Part shown: positions 32,256 to 38,084 of the stretch, piece by piece
How the letters are laid out: each line of letters starts with the position of its first letter
How positions within the stretch are numbered: position 1 is the stretch's first letter
Source of the DNA: Rhizomonospora bruguierae
GTDB lineage: Bacteria; Actinomycetota; Actinomycetes; Mycobacteriales; Micromonosporaceae
Assembly: GCF_018397995.1 (NCBI RefSeq)
Contig: NZ_BBQH01000055.1
Span: 1 to 38,084, forward strand
Direction of reading: 5' to 3'
DNA length: 38,084 bases
Program-made: the position numbers and the translations under genes
The notes under the pieces: generated by a model
The model's database searches: none
What the model was told of the DNA's origin: nothing
Seen by the model: the letters and a program-made list of their open reading frames with translations, nothing else

Positions 32256-33554
32256 GTGATCATGTACGAAAACTGGACTCGGTGCTGGGCACGCTTCGGC
32301 GTCCGGCGCCGAGCCCGGCCCGCGGTGATCGTTGTTCTGCTTGGTGCGGTTGTCGGCATAAGCGCATGTGAACGTGCCGTTCCGCCGGTAGATGGAAAGC
32401 CACCGCCCACCTTCAACGCTGAACGCGTAGCATGTGAGACGCAGCCCACCAGGAGCCCCTGCTCTTCCGTGGAGACCTTTGGTCGAATGCAGCGTTATCA
32501 CCTCCAGCGATCAGATCAAGCAACCGACAAGACGATCATCGTCGACTTTGGTGGGCCCGGCATAGCCGCGCTCGCCGGAGAAGATCGTTTGGGCACCATC
32601 CGATCTGTGTTTCCTCAGGTTGACTCATTTAATCTTCTTCTGCTTGAGGAACCATGGGTGACCGCACCCGTCGACGACTCTTGTAAGGCAGCGATGACGG
32701 GGTTCTACAACGCCGTACGGGCATCGAAAGGTATCATATCCGCAGGAGCGGCGATCCATTCTTCATGCGATCTTGTGGGGGGCAGATGGGGATTCACGCC
32801 GGCGAGCTATCGCCAGGCAATAGACGCCGTCGTGCGGAAAGAAGGCATTAAGGTCCACGGATTCGTGGGGCACTCATGGGGAGGTGTCAGACTTTCTTAT
32901 CTCCAGGGTGCTCAGCTGGCATTTGTGGCTCTGATCCATCCATATCCAATAGGTGCACCACTCGACCGTCTCATTGATGCTCGTGTCGAAAAGATCGCCG
33001 GGCTTGACGTGTTTCCAACGCTGGAACTGCCTTTGCCGGTTGCGGCCAGAAGTGTGCCTGTTACCCCCTTCGACTTAGCGTCTGCCAAGGTCGCATTCGG
33101 TTATGTTGACGATGCGAGCCTTGCTGAGTACGAACAGCTCTTCGTGACGCAGGGACCAGAAATTGTAGGCCAATTATCTGACAGCCTCTGGGGTCGATAC
33201 GGAGCGGACTCTGTTGCCCTTGGCCTCCTCAGCGAGCTAGAGGAGATCTGCAATGTTACGGGAGGTCTCGCGGAAGAAGGCTTTCCGTCTACCAGCACGG
33301 TCAGGGGAGTCCTGACGGCCCGATATGCGCCATGCTCTGGGCTGAACCGAGGCCGGCAAGGCGGCGTAACGTCATTCTCGATCGCGACCGATAACATGTG
33401 TGTCGTAACCTCGCGCAGCGATTCGGTCACACCGGACCATCTGGTCCAAAAGTACTTTCCATCCAACGCGCGCCCACGATGGATTCAGGTAGACGTCAAG
33501 TCACATTCCAGTTTCGATGGCTTAGCGGAATGCCTGCCACCAAAAGAAAGGTAG
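32256..33554 (+). CDS. Alpha/beta-hydrolase-like lipoprotein, cassette gene 2
   Basis: 432 residues. The N-terminal hydrophobic stretch AVIVVLLGAVVGISAC with Cys at about residue 38 looks like a lipoprotein signal. The protein has an alpha/beta-hydrolase layout close to S33 peptidases: oxyanion-type DFGGPG (about 97-102), nucleophile elbow GFVGHSWGG, then candidate acid and base in SRSDSVTPDH and VKSHSSFDG near the end. Substrate unknown; peptide or ester bonds are possible. The GTG at 32256 or ATG at 32262 starts 3-9 nt after the first cassette gene, so they are co-translated. Visibly lower GC than typical for this genome. Confidence 0.78.
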   Translation: MIMYENWTRCWARFGVRRRARPAVIVVLLGAVVGISACERAVPPVDGKPPPTFNAERVACETQPTRSPCSSVETFGRMQRYHLQRSDQATDKTIIVDFGGPGIAALAGEDRLGTIRSVFPQVDSFNLLLLEEPWVTAPVDDSCKAAMTGFYNAVRASKGIISAGAAIHSSCDLVGGRWGFTPASYRQAIDAVVRKEGIKVHGFVGHSWGGVRLSYLQGAQLAFVALIHPYPIGAPLDRLIDARVEKIAGLDVFPTLELPLPVAARSVPVTPFDLASAKVAFGYVDDASLAEYEQLFVTQGPEIVGQLSDSLWGRYGADSVALGLLSELEEICNVTGGLAEEGFPSTSTVRGVLTARYAPCSGLNRGRQGGVTSFSIATDNMCVVTSRSDSVTPDHLVQKYFPSNARPRWIQVDVKSHSSFDGLAECLPPKER

Positions 33555-33558
33555 CAGC

Positions 33559-33921
33559 ATGACAACACCTACGTTCGGAGTCCTGGTGTTGCTGACCGCC
33601 ATAACGGCAGTGGCGATGTTCGCCTCGGTCCAGGCGGTTCGGGCGGTCCATAATCGGCGTCCAGGCGGCGCCGCTTCGCTGGTTGCGGGCCTCGCGATCG
33701 GCCTCGCGGCCGGTATACCCACGGCATGGCAGGTTCGGCACTATTTCGACATCCAAGATGGGGTCAGGGACGATCCTATTGGCCGGTTTGGCCCATATCT
33801 CATCTTGTCCGGTTTCTTCTTTTCCTGCGCACTGGGCTTTGGCGTAGTCGCATTGGTGCAGCTGGTGCTCTCTCGCCGACGCAATTCCCCCAAAGACGCT
33901 GCGCTGCCTTCAGCGAAGTAG
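33559..33921 (+). CDS. Small membrane protein, cassette gene 3
   Basis: 120 residues with three hydrophobic spans (about 5-26, 38-56, 79-104), a short loop with HYFDIQDGVRDDPIGRFGP, and a basic, likely cytoplasmic C-terminus (SRRRNSPKDAALPSAK). No known domain is recognised. The ATG at 33559 is 4 nt after the hydrolase stop with AAAGG upstream, so it belongs to the same operon. It may anchor or regulate the exported partners; this is inference only. Confidence 0.75.
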   Translation: MTTPTFGVLVLLTAITAVAMFASVQAVRAVHNRRPGGAASLVAGLAIGLAAGIPTAWQVRHYFDIQDGVRDDPIGRFGPYLILSGFFFSCALGFGVVALVQLVLSRRRNSPKDAALPSAK

Positions 33922-34011
33922 CCGCCGCGGTCTCGATTTGACTTCGGATACTTGTTTGAGCGGGCATCGCTCGTCTGCCATGAACAGCAACGCCTGGGCA
34001 AGGAGATGTAG
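33922..34011. other. Short gap, nothing recognised
   Basis: This lies between the cassette and the presumed left end of the IS element. Base composition is low in GC. No clear terminator or reading frame is seen. Confidence 0.4.
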
Positions 34012-34093
34012 CAGGGCCCGACAAAGTAGTCAATGCGTGTCCGGCTTGAGATGTTGATGTAGACGCGCCCTCTCCGTCGATGGCAGGGCGGAC

Positions 34094-34356
34094 ATGACCG
34101 TTCAGAAGACCATGGGGTTCCTACACCTACCGATGCCTCTGAGAAGGACCATGCCCGCGCTGCCATCATCGCTGATCTCGTCGTTGTCTCCTGCATCGGC
34201 GACGGTCGGGGAGCAGGTTCCGCAATCGGGGCTGCTGGCGGTGCTGGAGCAGCTGCCGGATCCACGGGCGGAGCGTGGGCTACGGCATCGTCTGGCCACG
34301 GTGGTCGCCGCCGCGGCGTGCGCGGTGGTGGTCGGCTACCGTTCGTCCACGGCGAT
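34094..34356 (+). pseudogene. ISAs1-family transposase, N-terminal fragment
   Basis: About 87 residues. LLAVLEQLPDPRAERGLRHR and TVVAAAACAVVVGYRSSTAI are the typical N-terminal lines of ISAs1-type transposases. After STAI the frame enters unrelated sequence belonging to a maturase gene in another frame. No catalytic residues of the DDE core are present in this piece. Confidence 0.8.
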
Positions 34357-34770
34357 CCCCTGTCTGCCAAACACCGCGCGACACCGTGGGCGATGAGGGA
34401 CCGCTACAAGTCCACCATCGAAACCCCTCACGGCAAACGCCGGTGTTTCGAGGCCAACCTCGTGCGCCCGGGCCGACCACCACTGGTCGCGCGGTTCGGC
34501 GGTATCCCATTACGGAGGCAGAAGAACGCGGTCCTCCAAGACCGTGTCCCCAGCCCCCGCCGCCCCGGACGGCAGCTCATCGAACGACTGCTGACCGGGG
34601 TCTGCGAGATCTGCGGCGGCACGGAGAACATCACCGTGCACCACGTCCGCCGCCTCGCAGACCTCGAACCGCCAGGGCACGCCGACGCGCCCAAGTGGGC
34701 GAAGCTCATGAGCACCAAACGTCGCAAAAGCCTCATCGTCTGCGACCGGTGCCACAGCTCCATCCACTAA
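34357..34770 (+). pseudogene. Group II intron maturase, C-terminal fragment with HNH domain
   Basis: The frame reads DPLSAKHRATPW, RDRYKSTIETPHGKRRCFEA, LVARFGGIPLRRQKNAVLQD and then the HNH endonuclease: CEICGGTENITVHHVRRLAD, LIVCDRCHSSIH-stop. The two CxxC pairs and the HH of the HNH motif are intact. The reverse transcriptase and most of the X domain are missing, so no intact start exists. The preserved HNH part suggests that the truncation is fairly recent. Confidence 0.85.
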
Positions 34771-34809
34771 CGACGCGAACACTCGCCGGTCACGGAGAAG
34801 ACCACCGGA

Positions 34810-34844
34810 GAGCCGGGCGCGGGGAAAGCCCGCCCGCCCGGTTC
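34810..34844 (+). ncRNA. Group II intron domain V
   Basis: GAGCCGGGCG (34810-34819) pairs with CGCCCGGTTC (34835-34844), including the AGC catalytic triad with its G-T wobble. The upper stem CGGG/CCCG carries a GAAA-type loop, and a 2-nt bulge CC (34833-34834) sits on the 3' side. This is the standard 35-nt domain V layout, 40 nt after the maturase stop. Confidence 0.9.
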
Positions 34845-34899
34845 GGGAGGAGGCCGCAGGAAAAGGACCAGCCAACACCGGCTGGCACCTCGCCTCGCG

Positions 34900-35412
34900 A
34901 CCTACCTCACGCCCCTCGCACTCCAAGCCGCCCAAGCACTGTTGTCCGGCACCGACACCGAGTTCGCCGACCACACCAACGTCGACGCCGACCGGGGACA
35001 CGGGCGTACCGAACGCCGGACGCTGCGCGTCGCGCCCTGCGACGACGCCCTGTTCCCCGGCGCCCGGCAAGTCTTCCGGCTCTGCCGCGACACCGGCGGC
35101 CTCGACGGAGTCCGCACCAGCAAAGAAGTCATCCACGGCATCGTCAGCCTCGACGCCGACCAAGCCGGCCCGCACCACCTCAACACCTACGCCCGGGGCC
35201 ATCGGGCCGTGGAAAACCGTCTCCACTGGACCAGAGACGTGACCTTCCACGAGGACGATTCCCAGCTGCACACCGGTACCGCCCCCCGCGCGATGGCCAG
35301 CTACCGCAACCTATCCCTCAACACCTTCCGCCTCGCCGGACGCGCGAACATCGCCCACGCCCGCCGCGACCTACACAACCGCAGCGATGTCTTCGCCGTC
35401 TACGGCATTTAA
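34900..35412 (+). pseudogene. ISAs1-family transposase, C-terminal fragment
   Basis: About 170 residues: DADRGHGRTERRTLRVAP, RTSKEVIHGIVSL, then YARGHRAVENRLHWTRDVTF with the conserved glutamate of the DDE core, HEDDSQLHTGTAPRAMAS and LSLNTFRLAG. It ends normally in FAVYGI-stop. The part between the N-terminal fragment and DADRGHG, with the catalytic aspartates, is lost, so the element cannot move by itself. Confidence 0.85.
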
Positions 35413-35458
35413 CAAACCATGATCAAACCGGACACCCTCGAACAACGCCGGGGCCGTG

Positions 35459-35957
35459 GGTTCCTGCCGGCATAGCCGAGCGCATACGCGATTGGCAGCC
35501 ATTCTCTGAGTCAGATCCCGGAACCACGCAGAACGGCCTGCAGCTCTTGCATGACCTAGACATCCAGGACAAGCACCGTCTTCCGCTTCGAGTTCTCGCC
35601 AGTATGCAACATCTAACTAGCGACGATGCCGTCGAGTTCTACGACGAAGCTGCCGCAGAACGAAATGTCCCGCCGGTACGGAACTTCCACGTAGCCCCAT
35701 TAGAGGATGACGCACTACTGATCTCGGGTAGCGCAATGGACCCCATGAAGAGGCTTTCCGGACGCTTCGACGTCACCTATTCCGCCGTGGTCCAGGTCGG
35801 AAACGAGTCGAAACCCGCCCTAGAGCTTCTTAGCAACCTGGTGGTGTATTGTCGCTTTCTTCTCTTGGATCTCGTGGCAGTCGTGGATGGTCAACAGGCA
35901 GCGCAAGTGTTTGGCCCTTGGGTAAATGGGGACATGTTGGACCAGCCTCGGTGGTGA
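35459..35957 (+). pseudogene. Hypothetical protein, C-terminal remnant next to IS
   Basis: About 165 residues in an open frame that begins in the IS end: VPAGIAERIRDWQPFSESDP, GLQLLHDLDIQDKHRLPLRV and later LLSNLVVYCRFLLLDLVAVV. The LxxLxxLDIQDKHR motif occurs in a widespread family of uncharacterised bacterial proteins. There is no start codon with a ribosome binding site, and the N-terminal half is absent. The low-GC codon use differs from the IS itself, so the IS probably landed in or next to a foreign gene. Confidence 0.6.
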
Positions 35958-35976
35958 CCGAGGTTAGGGCCGGAAT

Positions 35977-36306
35977 TTACGCTGCTTCGCTGGTTTGGTC
36001 CAAAATCCAGCGATGGTATCTAGGGTTGCTTGTCACGATTGGCGTGGCGATGACGCAGGGCACCTTGTAGGGGTGGTCGCGGTTGGTGCGTTCGATGATG
36101 GCGGGGACGAGTGCGGCGCGGGTGTGTAGGGCCACCCGCGCCTCTGTCTTGTCGTAGACCTGGCCTTGCCATCGGTAGATGGATCGGATGGGCGTGATGT
36201 TGTGGCCGGAGGCGGCTAGGCGGTCGTCGACCAGGGCGCGGGTGAACTGGGCGAGCCAGTCGGCGTCCGGGGCGGTGATGACAACTTCGCAGACTTCGTC
36301 GGTCAC
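35977..36306 (-). CDS. CutA-like protein
   Basis: 109 residues. The sequence follows the CutA1 fold family: VVITAPDADWLAQFTRALVD, RLAASGHNI, then RSIYRWQGQVYDKTEARVAL and DHPYKVPCVIATPI. YRWQG and HPYxVPxVI are the family signatures. CutA1 proteins form trimers and have been linked to metal tolerance, but their role is not settled. The GTG start at 36306 overlaps the stop of the upstream HTH gene (GTGA), so the pair is co-translated. That pairing is unusual for metal tolerance and suggests a regulatory or signalling role. Confidence 0.85.
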   Translation of the reverse strand: MTDEVCEVVITAPDADWLAQFTRALVDDRLAASGHNITPIRSIYRWQGQVYDKTEARVALHTRAALVPAIIERTNRDHPYKVPCVIATPIVTSNPRYHRWILDQTSEAA

Positions 36307-36905
36307 GGTGCGCCGTCCTGTTCCTTGAGCGTGGTGATGGTGTTGCGGGCGTCCTCGGCGGTGCGGGCCATCGCGCCCCACCCGGTGACGATCTTCCCGT
36401 CGTAGCTGAGGCCGACCCAGCGGCCGGACATGTACTGGCCGTGCGGGTGTAGGACGAAGTACATCGTGCCCTTGGAGCGGATCGAGTCGTCGTCGGCGGC
36501 GTACCAGCCCATCAGGATCTCGTTGTCCCACAGCCGCAGCTCGCCGCGCCAGTGGTAGCCGCCGTCCTCGACGGAGACGCCTCGGGTGGTGGTCTCCACG
36601 CTGATCAGCTCGCCTTGCTGGCGGAACCGGGTCTCTTGCAGGGTGATGACTTCCTCGCCGTCCTTGGACGTCTGCCAGGACGCCCACCAGTCGCCGGTGA
36701 GGTTGACCTCGTGGCTCGGGATGCCGGCCAGCTCCCCCACGGAGATCTTCAGCGCGTTCGCGATCGCGACCGCGACGGACAGGACCGGCTGCTGCTCGCC
36801 GGCCTCGTAGCGGCGGATCTGCCGCTTGTCGACGCCTGCCGCCGTGGCCAGATCGGCCTGCGACATCCCGAGTTCGGTGCGGCGTCGCCTCAGTACCTCG
36901 GACAT
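36303..36905 (-). CDS. XRE-family HTH protein with beta-rich C-terminal domain
   Basis: 200 residues. The N-terminal XRE helix-turn-helix is at about residues 1-57 (RRRRTELGMSQADLATAAGV, RQIRRYEAGEQQPVLSVAVA). The rest is a beta-rich sensor-like domain: LTGDWWASWQTSKDGEEVIT, GGYHWRGELRLWDNEILMGW, GTMYFVLHPHGQYMSGRWVG and YDGKIVTGWG, reminiscent of small-molecule-binding barrels. The ATG at 36905 has GGAGGA 8 nt upstream; ATG 36920 is the alternative. It is divergent from the small-gene operon, with a repeat array between them, and is the likely binder of those repeats. Confidence 0.87.
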   Translation of the reverse strand: MSEVLRRRRTELGMSQADLATAAGVDKRQIRRYEAGEQQPVLSVAVAIANALKISVGELAGIPSHEVNLTGDWWASWQTSKDGEEVITLQETRFRQQGELISVETTTRGVSVEDGGYHWRGELRLWDNEILMGWYAADDDSIRSKGTMYFVLHPHGQYMSGRWVGLSYDGKIVTGWGAMARTAEDARNTITTLKEQDGAP

Positions 36906-36933
36906 CTCCACGTCCTCCATCTTCCCGGGACCT

Positions 36934-37050
36934 CTTGGTCCCAACCAAGCGGACCCGCTGGTCCGCTTACGAACTAATCAGTCCTTGACTCGGGGGACTC
37001 ACTGGTCCGATAGTGAAGGGACGAATGAGTCCCCGCTAGGGGACCGATAG
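36934..37050. promoter_or_regulatory. Divergent promoter with GGTCCG-type repeats
   Basis: Repeated elements: TTGGTCCC (36935), CTGGTCCG (36958 and 37002), GGTCCGATAG (37004-37013) and GGACCGATAG (37041-37050). A 9-bp inverted repeat AAGCGGACC-CGCT-GGTCCGCTT lies at 36947-36968. A second, GGGGACTCA (36993-37001) with TGAGTCCCC (37026-37034), overlaps a plus-strand promoter TTGACT (36985-36990), 18 nt, GATAGT (37009-37014). The sites overlap the -10 box and the start of the HTH transcript, as expected for an autoregulated divergent switch. Confidence 0.7.
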
Positions 37051-37143
37051 GACAGAAGGGTTGGGGAGTACGACGGTCCGGTCACCCAAACCGGCCCGAA
37101 ACTGCCAGCGGTGATCAACCGTGCCCGAGGAGGTCGATCTGCA

Positions 37144-37290
37144 ATGCTGTTCGGAGCCGTACTCACCGCGTCGCTGGTGGGCTACCTCGCGGGGCTGTGG
37201 TCGTTCAAGGTCAAGGCTCGGTGGTGCCCGCGTTGCGGCGCCACGACGACAAGTGACCTCACCCCTCAACACCTGAGGCACATCCGATGA
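37144..37290 (+). CDS. Small membrane protein with CxxC pair
   Basis: 48 residues. One N-terminal membrane span (LFGAVLTASLVGYLAGLWSF) is followed by a cytoplasmic tail with CPRC (WCPRCGATTTSD). Only one CxxC pair is present, so metal binding would need a dimer or partner. The ATG at 37144 has GGAGG 10 nt upstream. The stop overlaps the next gene's ATG (ATGA). It is the first gene of the operon after the divergent promoter. Confidence 0.75.
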   Translation: MLFGAVLTASLVGYLAGLWSFKVKARWCPRCGATTTSDLTPQHLRHIR

Positions 37291-37535
37291 CCACACTCAG
37301 GATCGGCGATGTCATCGAGGTGGATGACCGCGACTACCGGTACGGCATTGGCCCACTGATCTTGCGCCTGACCCGGATCGGGCAGCGGCAACACACGGCC
37401 GATGACGCGTGGCTTGATCTTGAAGGGTTGGAACTGCGGCGGGACGGTACGCAGATCTGCCAACAACCACGCCCCGTATCCGTGCGCGTGAGCGGGGTGC
37501 GACTTCGGCCGGGTGGTTCTCATGCCCGGCCGTGA
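37287..37535 (+). CDS. Small conserved actinobacterial protein
   Basis: 82 residues, soluble. It begins TTLRIGDVIEVDDRDYRYGI and continues GPLILRLTRIG, a beta-rich SH3-like pattern. Similar small proteins are, from memory, common in actinomycetes near FtsK/Tra-type integrative elements. No function is known to me. The ATG lies in the stop of the upstream gene, and its own TGA overlaps the next GTG, so the three genes are translationally coupled. Confidence 0.75.
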   Translation: MTTLRIGDVIEVDDRDYRYGIGPLILRLTRIGQRQHTADDAWLDLEGLELRRDGTQICQQPRPVSVRVSGVRLRPGGSHARP

Positions 37536-38084
37536 TCAGCACGGTGACCTATCACGTGGCGTCCAGCGGTGACGGGCCGTGCGTGGAGCGCAAAGTACTC
37601 GGCCCGTTTGCGGCGCATGAGGTGGCGGCCAAGATCGCGTTGTCGGCTGCCTCGTCGGCAGCCGGGTGCGACGCGCCCTGCCCCACCACGCAGGCGGGGA
37701 TAGGAGAGGGGGAACGCGTACCGCTGCGGAGTACGCGTACCGCTTGCCTGACCCGTGCCTGCCCAACGACAACCACATATCCCAGGGGACGGACATCCAT
37801 AGTGGCGTATCAAGCAGGTCCAACCCAACTGTTGTGCAACGCTCGGCGGGCGCGGCTTTCCCCGTCTGGGTCGGGTCGGCCGATGTCGCGGCAGGAGCTG
37901 GTCGAGGCGATCGCCGCGTACCTGTCCGAGCGCGCAAGGCGCACGCTCAGCGTCGATGCCGGGTACGTCGGCCGGTTGGAGCACGGAATCCACCGATGGC
38001 CATCGGTGCATTGCCGGGCCGCGTCTCGGGTGGTGCTGGACGCGGCGACCGATGCCGAGTTTGGGTTCTTCATCATCCAAGAAA
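37532..38084 (+). CDS. Open frame: small protein in frame with HTH regulator, cut by window end
   Basis: The frame stays open from GTG 37532 to the end of the window (184 codons). The first part (VTYHVASSGDGPCVERKVLG, AAHEVAAKIAL) looks like a small independent protein. The middle (about residues 52-90) is low in recognisable structure. From GTG 37802, preceded by AGGGGACGG, the sequence reads as an actinobacterial HTH protein: LLCNARRARLSPSGSGRPMS, RQELVEAIAAYLSERARR, YVGRLEHGIHRWPS, DAATDAEFGF. Either this is a fused protein, or the HTH gene starts at 37802 and the first gene's stop has been lost. The GTG at 37532 overlaps the preceding stop. Confidence 0.6.
   Translation, partial: MISTVTYHVASSGDGPCVERKVLGPFAAHEVAAKIALSAASSAAGCDAPCPTTQAGIGEGERVPLRSTRTACLTRACPTTTTYPRGRTSIVAYQAGPTQLLCNARRARLSPSGSGRPMSRQELVEAIAAYLSERARRTLSVDAGYVGRLEHGIHRWPSVHCRAASRVVLDAATDAEFGFFIIQE

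Larger units (their letters stand above)
34357..34902 (+). mobile_element. Group II intron fragment, 5'-truncated
   Basis: A 3' piece of a group II intron: the C-terminal part of its maturase (34357-34770), then domain V (34810-34844), a domain VI-like region with a CCAGCC-AACA-GGCTGG hairpin (about 34868-34886), and a 3' end near CGAC/CTAC at about 34900. Everything upstream, including the 5' end and reverse transcriptase, is absent. It sits exactly between the two transposase fragments. It is of a different kind from the intron at the left edge, as this one carries an HNH domain. Confidence 0.8.
34012..35458 (+). mobile_element. ISAs1-type insertion sequence, degraded
   Basis: An IS with ISAs1-family transposase pieces at both ends of the coding region (34094-34356 and 34900-35412). 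Candidate terminal inverted repeats are CAGGGCCCG (34012-34020) and, on the other strand at the right end, CACGGCCCCG (35458-35449). They agree at most positions, but no target-site duplication is visible, so the boundaries are uncertain. The middle of the transposase is missing and replaced by a group II intron fragment. Confidence 0.55.

Noticed and set aside
34318-34770. A stand-alone HNH endonuclease gene
   Set aside because: The sequence before the HNH part is the maturase C-terminus, and a group II domain V follows 40 nt after the stop, so it is an intron remnant.
1-38084. CRISPR arrays, tRNA or rRNA genes, attachment-site repeats
   Set aside because: I looked for regularly spaced direct repeats, cloverleaf-like sequence and rRNA motifs on both strands and saw none; the MFS minisatellite is coding and not a CRISPR.

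Overview
The window reads as chromosome of a high-GC filamentous actinomycete, most likely Micromonosporaceae. The grounds are very high GC with GTG/TTG starts, secreted CBM2 and CBM6 glycanases, CUT1 sugar transporters without their own ATPase, a c-di-AMP riboswitch in front of a wall-hydrolase-like gene, and DUF6879-type and FtsK-element-type small genes at the edges. The genus is inference; there is no rRNA or tRNA to anchor it.

Layout. (1) 1-1.8 kb: 5' part of a group II intron (minus strand, running off the left end) with the N-terminal part of its reverse transcriptase, next to a frameshifted DUF6879 pseudogene. (2) 1.97-3.2 kb: a small zinc-ribbon protein and two coupled membrane proteins, closed by a strong terminator hairpin. 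(3) 3.2-12.9 kb: a pectin (rhamnogalacturonan-I) locus: secreted CBM2-PL11 rhamnogalacturonan lyase, cytoplasmic GH42 beta-galactosidase, an LplC/LplB permease pair with a Tat lipoprotein binding protein, and a divergent ROK repressor. The parts parallel the Bacillus subtilis yes/lpl/ytc genes (PL11, GH42, Lpl-type transporter). Matching TTTAG-N8-CTAAA-type sites lie before GH42 and before the binding protein, so the ROK protein probably controls both. (4) 13.1-18.5 kb: a GH3 enzyme with an inserted beta-trefoil-like domain and a CBM-like tail, preceded by two palindromic LacI-type operators and followed by two LacI-family regulators. (5) 18.5-20.5 kb: a coiled-coil wall-hydrolase-like protein under a c-di-AMP (ydaO) riboswitch, then a scar of two-component and ABC-transporter gene remnants. 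(6) 20.5-30.2 kb: GH16-CBM6 beta-glucanase with a GAGAGCGCTCTC operator, an MFS transporter with a repeat-expanded loop, a PAS-PP2C phosphatase, a CoA-disulfide-reductase-like flavoprotein, a Nei-type glycosylase, a beta-helix surface protein and an acyltransferase. Two copies of a 79-80 bp imperfect palindromic repeat lie here. (7) 30.2-36 kb: an accessory region of visibly lower GC: a PP2C phosphatase, a three-gene cassette (secreted protein, alpha/beta-hydrolase lipoprotein, small membrane protein) with a clear promoter and an AU-rich hairpin over the ribosome binding site, then an ISAs1-type transposase split by a 5'-truncated group II intron, and a truncated hypothetical gene. (8) 36-38.1 kb: an HTH/CutA-like gene pair divergent from an overlapping small-gene operon ending in an HTH protein, with an array of GGTCCG-type repeats between them.

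How it fits together: most of the left and middle part is a plant and microbial polysaccharide utilisation region with three layers of sugar-responsive repression (one ROK, two LacI). The right part is mobile or accessory DNA. The least explained parts are the 31.1-33.9 kb cassette with its leader hairpin, the paired dispersed repeat, and the divergent operator array at 36.9-37.05 kb.
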